From assembly GCA_036346395.1 (NCBI GenBank), contig CM070606.1, positions 14,494,915-14,558,914 of the forward strand: DNA of 64,000 nucleotides. Reading direction: 5' to 3'. Numbering within the stretch: the stretch's first letter is position 1; each line of letters starts with the position of its first letter. A program made the translations under genes and the position numbers. The notes beneath the pieces are model-generated. The model saw only the letters and a program-made list of their open reading frames with translations, did no database searches and was not told the DNA's origin. This document shows, piece by piece, positions 34,979 to 45,888 of the stretch. The stretch is from Hsuehochloa calcarea (lineage: Eukaryota > Streptophyta > Magnoliopsida > Poales > Poaceae).

Positions 34979-37900
34979 TGCCGGGACCCAAATATACAAA
35001 TCTGGACCCTCTGTGTATTACGCACTAGTCCAGATCACGCTAGTGCACACAGTGTCAACATTGATGAAATATCACATCCATACAACGAATATAAGAATAA
35101 ACGAGTACATTTAAATAACAAATAACTGTTGGGACCTTACGGTCGAGTTTTACATTTATTAAGCCATGCAAGGCTGACAATAAAGAAATAAACTGCGTGA
35201 AACGAAATAAACTCCGGTGGCTCCCATCAATTTACCACGAACAACCGATCGATCAAGACCCTAACGCTCAACCTTCGAGAATTCCTCTTCAAAAGCAACG
35301 ACTCCTCCTCCATTGATTTGTTTAGCAAGAGTGAGTACACACCGTACTCGCAAGTCATACCACAGAATGCATTTATACATGATGGCTTATTCCAAAGGAA
35401 TGGCTTCTGTGGTTATTTTGCAGAAATGCAACATTTGCAATTGAATACAAATAATAGATTGAAAGCGTAATTCAAAACAAATAGACAATAATAAGTTAAC
35501 AATTGATTTCACAAAGGACACACAGTCTAATCAAGTTCTTTCACACAGCTGAACAAGTTATCTCACACAGCTGACCCTTCCCATTTGTTTTATGAAAATC
35601 TACCCCTCGTGTGAAATTCCCGAGCATGTCCATAACCGAGGACGCGGCTATTCGAATAGATTGGTTTAAACACTCTGCAGAGGTTGTACACTTTACCCAC
35701 ACGATGAAATCAACCGGATCAGAGTTGATCACAACAAAACCTTTCAGAGACTTCATCTCAAACAATGACACTCTGGTGTGCTTTATCAGTCAATTTGTAC
35801 ACACCCTTGGAACGACACACACCATTGGGCAGGGGCAATGAACCGTCCCGCGATGTGACATATCACACCTCCAACCCATCACACACCTTAAATACAACCC
35901 GAGTGGTCAATGTCAAGACTCCATAACTTACTAAGTCGAGGCCCACCCATACTAGGCATGTGGTCGTGCAAGAAGGCCCAGTTCAATGGCGCACAAAGTT
36001 AAGTCCTTAGTTGACTAAGGCAAGACTTCGATTTTAACCCAAATCACAAAGTTTATATCACAGTTCCACCATTCACACAGTAATCCACCACTTGCCTCGG
36101 TCAAATCTTTTCCCACCTGTTGATTAAGTGCAACACATGCCATCAACGAGTAAGACACAAGACACACAGATTCATCACACAGTTCCATAATCACTTAGTC
36201 AAATTTATAATTGCAACTCACATGAAATGATGACTCGTGGCATGGCTAAGCAGTCTAATCGTATCTAACCAACCCACGTTGGTGCTACGATAATACCAAC
36301 TAATAATTAACCAACCTAGGGTGACAAAAGATCATGGCATATAATAGACAAGGTGGCATAACAATTTGGATTAATAACTACACCCAAAAGTATTTAAACA
36401 AATACTTGAAATAGAATGCAATATATTGAAACAAAGTATTTTGAAAACTGGGTTCAAAATGATCAAAGGTATAACTTGCCTTGGAATAGATCTAGATATT
36501 GGTCTTGGTCTTGAGGTGCTCCTTCTTCTGCAAAATTCCCCGAAGTATCGACGTCTACTCGCAAAAGAGACAAAAGAAACAAAACAAATAAATAATAGAG
36601 GCAAAACAAACTCCAAAAATCAAATAAAATTCACCATTAAATAGATCTTAATTTTATATGAATTTACAAATTTGAATGGGCTCAATTGGACTTCGGATGC
36701 AAAATATATGGGCTTTGGAAGATTTGAAAATCAATTAAACCCTAATTTGGATTTTATTGAATTTACCGAATTATTTTTATAAAGGAAAATCGAATTATTG
36801 CGCAATGCTTGCGTCAGCCGAGAATTTCTGGAAAAAGAATTAAATTTAAAAGAAAAGCGACAGTGGGCCCCATCTGTCGGTGGCTCAACCACAGAGACCA
36901 AATCCACCGAGCCGAGGGAGAACCAGCCCGGTGGACCGGGGCGACGTGGCTCTGACGATGCAGCCACGCAGGCGACACGCCATCACAGAGGGGGATGTGG
37001 CTGCACACGTGGGCAGCCACGGAGGCAGAACGACGGCGGCACTCCGGCGACCACGGATACGGCGGATGACAGCGGCTCAGCGGTGGCGGAGGTGCACTAT
37101 GGACTCAGTGCGACCTGGCGATCCTGGTGACGCGGTCGCTACTCGCCGGAGATGACCAGAACGGCGGCGACGACACGAGGAGCGGCGGAGCGGTGCGGCC
37201 GATGGTGGCGACGGCGAGGTAGGGCTTCCCCAGGGCAACGAACGCGCGCATAGGGTTGCCCTTGGCGAGGCGAACTCAGGGGTGGGCTCGGTGGCGGCTG
37301 AAGCTCACCGGTGGCTGCGCAATCCGGCGAAGAAGCTCACGGCGGTGCTGAGGTTCGAGCTCCGATTCCGGCGAAACGACGACGATCTAGGGTTAGCGGC
37401 TGTGGGGAAAAGGCGGCGGGGGTGGATGCGATCCTCGTGACACGGGCGCGGCTTTAAATAGGGCCGAGAAACCCTAGAACCCATGTCGAGGGGCGCGTAC
37501 AAGGAAGAATCGGAACGAAGTCCCGATCGGAGACGATGAACAGTGTTTCGGTGGGACCCACTTGTCAGCGGCAGCGGCTCGGACGAAGGTGTGTGGAAAA
37601 GGGCGACACCTCGGCGGTCCCACTTGACAGAGAGACGCGAGGCGCGGGCGAGCGAGCGGCGGGATCGACCGAAAGTGACACGCGGCGAAGATCCGATGGG
37701 GCAAGCGGCGAACTTCATGGGCGGCGGCAATGGGCGATGCCGATCCAACTACCGGGAGTGAGCGGTGGAATAGTATTGGGCTTCGCCCAAGATCGTTCGA
37801 AGGATTTAAAATAGATTTTCTTTTAAATAAATCGAGAAAATGCAAATAGCAATTAGAAAATAGCAAATGACTTTGGAAAAATTCCAGAAAATTCTATAAA

Positions 37901-38095
37901 ATATATCCAAGCATATAGAATCTAAATAAAATAATTTTGGCAATTGTTGATATTGGAATTAAGCACATTAAATCAATTTGTTCTAAAAGTCTAATTTAAG
38001 CTTTTTAAGTTAATATTCAAATAAATCCAGATGATGAATTTTCTTGCTACCAATATTTAAAAGATTTTTAAAGCTCTGAAATTTGGGATGTTACA
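34979..38095 (-). repeat. 5' LTR of the Tekay-type element
   Basis: 3,117 bp, nine more than its partner. Minus-strand TATA-like box at 37452-37461. The GC-rich promoter part (36860-37790) matches 28030-28940 with many small gaps in either copy. Confidence 0.95.
35333..35659 (-). other. Conserved motif and hairpin, 5' LTR of the Tekay-type element
   Basis: Palindrome at 35648-35659. Hairpin GAGTAC/GTACTC at 35333-35349; the inner pair present in the other LTR is lost here by a T-to-C change. Confidence 0.75.
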
Positions 38096-38100
38096 GTCGG

Positions 38101-38847
38101 GCCAGACTTGGTCTTGGGTTTAGGCTTTACAGCTCGGATCTCATCCGAAACCATGCCTTTACCTTTGACCCAAGTTTTAGCATTCTTCTTGAAGCTAGTA
38201 CTCTTTTGCACAATCATCACATGACTGTGGCTTTTCTTAATACTGTCCTCTGCAGTATTAAGCATCATATGCAGTTCGGTGAGATTCTTGTCTAAGCCAT
38301 TCATATGAAAAGTCATAATGAACTGCCCATAACTTGTAGGAAGCGAAGCAAGAATCAAATATGTAGCCAACTCTTGACTAAGTGGAAAACTAAGTTTTTC
38401 CAAGCTCTGAGTGTAACAAACCATCTTGATCACATGAGGGCTCACCGGACTACCCTCAGTTAGCTTACACGCAAATAATTTCTTGGAGATCTCATATCTC
38501 TCAGTGCTTGCTTGTGTCTCAAACATGCCTTTGAGCGCCACGATCATATCGTAGGCCTCAATGTTCTCAAACTGCTTCTGAAGGTCTGAGTTCATCGCAA
38601 CAAGCATGAGACAGCTAACATCAAGGGATTCATCACAAGCCCTTTTATAGGCTATTTTAAGAGCTGCAGCAGCATTCTCAGCATGCACATCAGGAATTGG
38701 TTCCTCTAGAACATGTTCCTTTTTATCTTGCCTAAGAACAATTCTCAGGTTGTGGGACCAATCCGCAAAATTTGTTCCATTCTGTTTTTCCTTGTCAAGT
38801 ATCGAACGTAAAGCAAAACTGGATGTAGGTACAACAGATGGTGCCAT
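38101..38847 (-). pseudogene. Copia gag, cut by the Tekay-type insertion
   Basis: The minus-strand frame starts MAPSVVPTSSF and is open for about 250 residues. It matches the copia Gag family: FADWSHNLRIVLRQDKK near residue 26, then ENIEAYDMIVALKGMFE, MVCYTQSLEKLSF and LILASLPTSYGQF. It ends in a basic segment (KKNAKTWVKGKG, KPKPKTKSGP). The last nine residues and the stop of the frame as read come from the gypsy LTR. Beyond the insertion, at 26134, the frame resumes in register with the zinc knuckle. The gag N-terminal 250 residues contain no frame break. Confidence 0.92.
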
Positions 38848-40222
38848 GATCTACAACAGAAATATGCAACACTAAGACATATGTTCAAGAAAAGTAACTT
38901 CTATTAAACAATTTAATGAAGATACTCCCACTGAATACCATATCCCTCTTAAGACATTTAGTGATTAAAGACCCACAATCAGTTAATCTACTAGTGAGCT
39001 TTGGCATCACTGCTAGAAGATTAGTGAATATGGTAAGCAAAACTTTGCTAATCATATCTCTATATGACTCTTGTTCTTGGGCAGCATCTCTATGCTTCGG
39101 CACCAAACCCTATGCCCCAAAGTCCATAACCATTATGATGACCTTGTCAAGTTAAACCAATGCTTGCGTGTAAGTGTCCGACACAAACCCATCTAGTCAA
39201 GGAATATTAATGGCACTCTGCTTTAGCAAGACCTACCATCAAAATAGAAGACTATGGATGGTGCAGCTAATTGGGAGGGCATCAATTTAACTTAAAATTA
39301 CCCGAGGGAAATTTACTTCTACCATGTAAAGCATTTCAAGCAATTAAAATATGCATAGAAATAAATGAACAGGAATATAAGGGCATTCACAGACAATCAA
39401 ATTGCATCGTGATATAGTACGACCCTTCCTTATGGTGATCTCCATCGCCAAGCATCCTGCTCGCCATGTCTCCATGTTGCCAAGACCTCCAAGTACTCCC
39501 ACTAAGCCATTACTCCTAACAGCACTAGGGATAAAATTACAAGGAGTAAATTTAGCAGCACAAGTCGACATGCAGGCTGTTATACAAATATAGACAGCCT
39601 TGGGCTGCAATAAACATGACACACAGGTCATGAACATTACACACATGCATGCATCTCATAAATCATGGGTCAGACTATTCACATCAACCTGCAAAAATAA
39701 GTTAGGCATGGAATAGCATTCTAACGGGCAACAAGAACACACACTACAAAAGCGCGGTCCGATTAAACAGCACGGCGGTCCCCCTACCGAGCCTTGGAAA
39801 TCATCAGATTAATCATATTAAGTCTATTCCGAACCGATCTGATCATTGCCTTCATACGACCACCCACTGCGGCATACTCCGATGGCGGAACTCCGACCGG
39901 TAGGAGTATCATGCAAGGTGATCGTGAATAAGCGCAATAAAACATCTGGTACTTAGCGATCGTAACTCCGATTCGATTAACCACATTGATCTTCGTGTGC
40001 TCCAATGGATTTACGATCACTGTCTGCCCCGATGGCGAAAACCGACCGGTAGAGGCAAGTCATGATACGACCATGCAGGCATGACCACGGAATAACGAAT
40101 AAAACCCATCTTACCACCGATGCACATGGACGATCATATCGACCACCGTCAAAACAGAGATAGATCACATCTATAACTGCCACATATTACAATATGTGTC
40201 CAATCCGAATCTAGAACTAGAA
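38848..40222 (-). other. 5' leader of the copia element
   Basis: About 1.4 kb between the PBS and the gag start. A long untranslated leader is a known BARE-1 feature. The tract 39790-40150 has a repeated block (ACCGACCGGTAG, ATCGACCACC) in two diverged copies. No gene. Confidence 0.65.
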
Positions 40223-40240
40223 GGCATGGCTCTGATACCA
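40223..40240 (-). promoter_or_regulatory. Primer-binding site of the copia element
   Basis: TGGTATCAGAGCCATGCC on the minus strand, one base inside the 5' LTR; an initiator tRNA-Met site. Confidence 0.9.
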
Positions 40241-40241
40241 C

Positions 40242-41743
40242 TGAAGGGTAACGCGGCAAGGCTACGATAGCACAAAAAAAATTTACCGCGCAACCAAGGA
40301 ACCACCGCAAGCAATAGATCACGAGATTACCGCTAGACGCGCCGACTCATAGCGGAAGTAGAGCCGTTGTAGCAAGTTGATGCAGTCGTAGTCATACTCA
40401 CGACGCGTCTCCTCCTTCTAGTGGTTGTACTCGAAGCGCGTCTGCTCCTCCGAGTGGTCGTACTCGTCGCGAGACTTCTCCTCCGACTCCGGTGAACGTC
40501 ACAAGTTGCGGATCGTCCCACTGCTAATGCCTCGCAACAACACCTCTGAGGTATCCACACGTACGGGGCAGGATCACCACGCACTGGAGTGCTATCACCG
40601 GTAGCGTGGTTGAGAAGGTGTGGCTATTAGGGTTTCGGGAGTTCTTCAAAAGATCAACCTCTCCTTCACCCCATGTCACCGCCCCTCTTTATATAGGCAT
40701 CCATGATGGGTCTCGACCTGGAGGCCCATTAGGAACTCGTGGCCTATACGAATTCACATCACCATCCAAAACGTCTACTTGTCGTTTAAGTGTGCGACCC
40801 CACATGTTCATGTGTAATTGGTTATGACTCGGAAACTCTTTTCCGATCACTAGTCGTTAGCGGTACCTAGCAGCACATAACGATTCCCAAGTACACATAG
40901 AATATATCGGACGAACCTTGATGTAATATGATCTATGACCAGGCCCTCATCACTTACGACCAGTTCGTATCTCTATACGACCAGGTTGCAATTGGTCACG
41001 ACCAGTTCGTAACTCCTTACGATCAGGTTCTTACCATTTTGTGATTACGTTCGATCAATCAACGACCAGCTCGTATCTCCATATGACTAGTCCGTAACTG
41101 ATCGAACTAAGCAATCTACTCATGCATTCTCCCTTTGCCTCACGATGCCTGGTTGAACTCCAGGTGAGTTCATCCATAGACTGTTCAAAACTTTCTCGAT
41201 CGAGTGTCGGATAACATCATGTGGTCGACACTTCGACCACTAGTGGCATGGCCATGCACTTTCTTTATCCGATCACCACGAGGGGCCCAGAGACATCTCT
41301 CCTGTTACGTTAGGAGGGACAAATCCCATCTCGACCAGTCATATCCCTCTGCATGTTTCATAGCATCCCCGAAAGCGACCTTTATAACTATCCAGTTACG
41401 AGTAGCGTTTGTCAACCCCTAAGAGTGCTATTACACATGTAGTGAACCATGCTGATCTCAGGTCTAAGGATTATACATCATCATTACTTGAGACCAACTA
41501 ATGACACAAAGATTCATAACAATCTCGATAGTGTCTCAATGATGGGTCTATCCAACACCATGTTCTCTAACATGTGCTCACATTATTGATTTGATATCTC
41601 CATATCCATGACCGGTGAAACCAGATCATCAATCAATACATGTGCTAGTCATGGATTCACTGGTGTTCCGACCAGTGACCTCCGACCAGGGATACATTTA
41701 GAATGACATCATATAAGTGCTAGTCATGGATTCATATAAGTTA
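40242..41743 (-). repeat. 5' LTR of the copia element (outer end lost)
   Basis: Matches 20603-22092 of the 3' LTR. Minus-strand TATA box at 40689-40697. Near the break a 23-base insert at 41718-41740 copies LTR sequence from 41643-41659, then unrelated sequence begins at about 41744. About 140 bases of the outer LTR end are missing. Confidence 0.88.
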
Positions 41744-42294
41744 TAGATGCTTATAAAATTATCACTATTTAAAGATCCAAAGTTCATCGAACATTCATAA
41801 ATAATCTACTCAGCTAAAACATAAGCAAGCATAATTAAAATTTACCACTCTCATTATTACAAATAAACCAACGCATTCAAGTATAGCCAAAGTTAATCCT
41901 TAAGCAGTTTGCTTGTTATAAAGGTACGGTCTAAATGATAATTATCTTTTCAAGAATATGTGGTAGTGAGTGCAACCAAAGCAACCCTACTACCTCCCAT
42001 GCATGCCGTCCGCAAACGAGATACCTAAAAACACAACATCAGCAAGAGTGAGTCCAAGACTCAGCAAAGTACAAATAACAAGACAATAGCCAACACAACT
42101 GTAATTAACAACATCCATCCACGTAACCCAATAAGAAATATGTCTCATGCTTATGCGATGCAAACTGTTCAAATGCACTTTTCTTTCTCTCTTTTGCATA
42201 TACCAGTATTGCAGAGTGTGCATCCGTCGATGCACACCCATGCCTGTGCCTTCTAGCACAGGGACCTTAGCCCATACTCCACAAGTATGGGGAC
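41744..42294 (-). mobile_element. Fragment of a gypsy-type LTR
   Basis: Read on the minus strand it contains TTTGCTGAGTCTTGGACTCA and CTCTTGCTG (42043-42066), the hairpin context seen in the LTR at 42295-44567. It ends abruptly at the copia LTR on one side and the next LTR on the other. No coding content. Confidence 0.5.
42050..42062 (-). other. Conserved hairpin in the LTR fragment
   Basis: GAGTC/GACTC, five perfect pairs with a 3-base loop. The palindrome motif is not seen in this fragment. Confidence 0.6.
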
Positions 42295-43882
42295 TGTAAT
42301 ACCTCTTTTATCCAGCTAGGGTGTATCGTTTCAATTATCTGGGAATTTTATTCGAAATCGAGATTTAAAACATTCCGGAACCGAATCGGTAAAAAGAAAG
42401 AAGTCGGAGGGGGTAAAAGAAACAACTTTCGTCGGATTTTTCCAAACAGCGGAGGGGGTTAATGCTTTTATACGCCAACCTGGGCGCAGGCAGCGACCAG
42501 TGGCCCAAGAGGGCCGGCCGGCCCATGTGAGGCCGCCAAAGGGGGCGCCACACCCCCCCAAACCCTAGCCGCCCCTAGGCCTTCTCCCCTCCCCCTTGGC
42601 CGCCTCCTCCTCTCCCTAGCGCCTCCTCCTCCCCTCGGTGCTGGTCCCCGGTGATCGCCGTCGTCGTCTCCCAAGCGCCGTGCAGTTCCTCCCAACCGGC
42701 CTCTCCTCCTCCCCTCGGTTTGGGTGGCGATCCAAGGGAGAAAGGAGATGGAGAAAGGGGATTTTGGTGGGAGCTTGATCATCATCCTCAGCGAATCTTC
42801 AAGGGTAGCGAGATGTTTTCCCTGCTGTTTGATGTTGATTAGTTGCGAAACCGATTAGTTTTATTGGATTGATTTGGTGCTGTAGATAATCAGTTTCTGT
42901 CCAGATTGTTGCGCGTCCGTTATAGACCTTTTAGAGGCCGATTTCGAGGTTCTCCCCTTCTAGAGAATTGTAGCCACGACTCTTATCTTTCCATATCCAC
43001 CGAGATCACATGATTCCGCCTTACGGTTTAGGAGATATGATTTTTTTAGTGCGCGCTGTTCTGTCTGTCTGACGAGAAGGATCTGTCGGCTTGATCCTAA
43101 GTTTGGATCTAGTTAGAGGCATTTCCAGAACCTCCACCCAAATAAGTTATTGTAGCCCTTTAAATTATCTTTCAAAGCTGATAAAGATCACCCCCATTGG
43201 ATCTGTATAATGAAAGTTATGATATTTTCTTTGCCACTGTTCTGAATTCTGGGCAGATAACTGCTAGTGTTTTAATCTGTTGTTTAGACCTCTGTATTGG
43301 CCGAATCAAAGGATCCCGCCAACTAGAGTTTCGTAGTGTTGTGCGTTATGTTTCATTGGGCACTGGTTTCGTATCGTTTTGAGTTCTAGATAATTAAATA
43401 TGCTTTTTCTCGTACCACTGCTCAGAAGGGCTGATATCTGGCTGAATAGTTTATTTTCAATTAGGGTCTATGCGGTATATTGGATAGTCAGGGGTTATTG
43501 TAGAACACCGGTAGCAGTGTTATATTGTTGTTCTTATTTTGGAAACATGCTTGTGTAGGCGGCGAGGCATCATGTGAGGGAACACCTCCGTTGCCTGCTA
43601 TCGAGTCATAACGCGAAAGGCAAGTACTGTATGTTAACTGGTGTTGAATTCAAAGGAATGCATAATAATATGTGGTTTACATGAATGTTCTTGTGCTTTA
43701 TTCATGATGTTGATATACTGCAATTAACTTGTATACTATGATTGATGCATTATGTGATGTGTGAATGAATGAATATATTTGTTCGTACTTGTAGATGAAT
43801 GCCATGTGTACCTTTTCATTTATGAGTATTATTCAATCTTGCCATGAATTCACATCATGACATGCATAAATTACATTTGAAA

Positions 43883-44003
43883 GACCCATCAATTCCAGTA
43901 TGGGCACTTGAAAATCCCATCAATTCCAGAATGGGTACGTGAGTCCACCATTCCAATGTGGACCACGTTACGTGAGTCCACCATTCCAATGTGGGCCACG
44001 TTG
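43883..44003. repeat. Two pairs of short tandem repeats with internal dyads
   Basis: A unit of about 30 bases around CCCATCAATTCCAGTATGGG occurs twice, then a unit of about 33 bases around CCACCATTCCAATGTGG occurs twice. Each unit has inverted arms (CCCAT/ATGGG, CCA/TGG). Confidence 0.75.
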
Positions 44004-44216
44004 GACGGCCGTATGAAACGTTCTTCATACGGTTACTCTAAGTGAACACCGACGGTGTTTCACTCGCTATCCGCGGTATATGCTGCAATATGTCAATTTC
44101 CTTCAATGCATCATTCCACTTCATCCATTCATAAATTCGTTTCCAGTAAATTGTTCAAATTTTGATTGTGATATATTGCTCATGGTATGTTTGATTGTTT
44201 CATACCGTTACTTGCT

Positions 44217-44229
44217 GAGTCTTTGGCTC
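44217..44229 (+). other. Conserved hairpin in the 42295-44567 LTR
   Basis: GAGTCTTTGGCTC: four Watson-Crick pairs and one G-T pair around a TTT loop, in the context TTGCTGAGTC...GGCTCATTCTTGC. It lies 350 bases from the LTR 3' end. The palindrome motif is absent. Confidence 0.6.
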
Positions 44230-44567
44230 ATTCTTGCTTTATTGTCTTATTTAGGTAAATGACAAGGAAGAAAGATCTTGTGGTGGGTAGTTCATCACGA
44301 TGCACTCACTACCATAAACCAAACATTTTGAGGACTTTTACTGTCGTTAATTATGACTTGTGTTGAATTGTAATAAGCCAGTTTGGTCATAACTATCGTA
44401 TCTCTCAGAATTGTTTATTTCCATTCCATTGATTAAACTTGAGGATGAATTCTTGTTTCCGTATAATCTTACTACTTGCTTCACCTTGTCATGGGTTTTG
44501 ATGTTATTCTTCTAAAGAGTAGTGGTTGTAGGTGACATCTTGACTTCCTTATAGTCAGGGTGTTACA

Positions 44568-45040
44568 GTTGGTATCAGAGCGGGGTTTAGGTCCGTGGTA
44601 ATTAAGTTATTAAAATGACACACTTGTGCCTGATGGGTGGGGTTTGGGAAATCCATTGTTTCCGCATTTCTAGTGATGTTGTTCATTATGTTGTATGGTA
44701 TAGAATTGCTTCTGTACTATCTTTCTTGTTTTTAATCTATGTCGTGATGCGATATCCTATATATCTATGATTTATCCTATGATTGTCATGAGATGATCCT
44801 ATATATTCATAATTGATTGCATTAGTTATGCGTATCGGTAGCGGACGTCGAGCAGCTGAGTTCGTGGTTATCGTCCTGGGTTTTGCCAGGCTACACCACT
44901 GTTCGTGTTGTAATAGTAGAGAAGTTCTTACCCCTGTTCCATAGTTCTGTGTTGAGCCTGAGCTCATTGATGAAGTTGTTGTCCTTCTCAAGTTTGTATA
45001 CGGTTTTCAGTTGTGGTTTACGATAGTTCGTGAATTTACA
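44568..45040 (+). mobile_element. PBS and start of the internal region
   Basis: TTGGTATCAGAGC at 44569-44581, one base after the LTR, is a clear tRNA-Met primer site. The following 460 bases are non-coding leader, cut at 45041 by the solo LTR. Confidence 0.8.
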
Positions 45041-45888
45041 TGAATGAACCCAATTTTAATAACTTGATAATTATATGCATTTTATATTATATTTGTTATT
45101 TCTTAAGCATTTGCATAATTTTTGCATTTGTAAATATCCTAATCAAAGTCTAATAGGTAACTCCACTCACAATTCCAAAGAGAGACAACAATTAATACTT
45201 AAGAAATTCTCTGGGAAATAATTTAATTAAAAACCTTACAATGTTTATCATATGTAACAATCTTCTCAATACAAGTAACACAAGAATTTATTTACACCAG
45301 ATCATATTATGTTTTACAACCTTGAATAATTTACAAAAATGTTAAAATAAAACTTGCATTGCATGTCGCCTAAAGCCTTCCTTGAAATCTTGCCCGTCCA
45401 TCGTTGTCCAGCCAAACCATCTTCCTCAACACAATCCGAAATATCTTTCGCGGCTTCATAGTCCGCCAACCAATCAAAAGACCATTAGTTATTCAAAAAG
45501 CAGTATAATAGATTTAGAATAAAATAAATTGCCGTCAGTATACCATAGGAATCATTGCGGTTCCCTGATCTACCTAGATTAGTCGGCACCTTGAGTATCG
45601 CGACTACCCACACCAACCTGGGTTAACCGGCATCTTGGCTTTTCAAGTCACCTAGGCTAACCCAGATTAGTCGACACCGGGATACCCAAGATACCTAGAC
45701 TAACCTAAGTAAATCGGCACCGTCTTATTTCCGTAGGTTCTCATCATTTGGCATTTGGGGAAATCCAAAACCTACGTATACTGAATTGCCTCAACTGTCA
45801 CAAAACCATTGCATAATGAATTGCTAACCAATAGACCAAAAATGCCCAGCCCAAAAATATCTTAGGAGCCATCCGGATAAACACAAAT

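Larger units (their letters stand above)
26140..38095 (-). mobile_element. Tekay-type chromodomain gypsy element, complete with both LTRs
   Basis: An 11,956-bp insertion into the copia gag. LTRs at 26140-29247 and 34979-38095, both starting TG and ending TTACA. The target duplication GTCGG is perfect (26135-26139 and 38096-38100). The tRNA-Met PBS at 34964-34976 and the polypurine tract at 29248-29262 show minus-strand orientation. The minus-strand order is gag, protease, RT, RNase H, integrase, chromodomain, which is gypsy order. RT sequence, 3.1-kb LTRs and the terminal chromodomain point to the Tekay (Del) chromovirus lineage; Retrosat-2 and RIRE3/RIRE8 are rice relatives I would compare. 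All genes carry frame breaks as read. Confidence 0.95.
20603..41743 (-). mobile_element. BARE-1/RIRE1-like copia element, interrupted and truncated
   Basis: Minus-strand element in the order gag, zinc knuckle, protease, integrase, reverse transcriptase, RNase H, which is the copia order. The minus-strand LTR starts TGTTGGAAATATGCC, which matches the well-known Triticeae BARE-1/WIS start. PBS and polypurine tract are both present. A TRIM sits in the 3' LTR and a whole Tekay-type gypsy element (26140-38095) in gag. The left flank is CCTTT, but the outer end of the right LTR is lost at about 41743, so a target duplication cannot be checked. Removing the two nested elements leaves about 8.5 kb, close to BARE-1 size. 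Confidence 0.9.
42295..44567 (+). mobile_element. 5' LTR of a gypsy-type element (2.27 kb)
   Basis: Starts TGTAATACC, ends GGTGTTACA, and is followed by a tRNA-Met primer site, so it is a 5' LTR on the plus strand. The left flank is GGGAC. The first 500 bases are GC-rich (42475-42760) with AAACCCTAGCCGCC, a string common in grass 5' UTRs, so host-derived promoter sequence is possible. Tandem hairpin repeats lie at 43883-44003 and the conserved hairpin at 44217-44229. No second LTR is seen in the window. Confidence 0.8.

Noticed and set aside
44569..44581. tRNA gene remnant from the TGGTATCAGAGC strings (also 34964, 40223, 22645)
   Set aside because: These are primer-binding sites complementary to a tRNA 3' end, adjoining LTR borders; no cloverleaf sequence is present.
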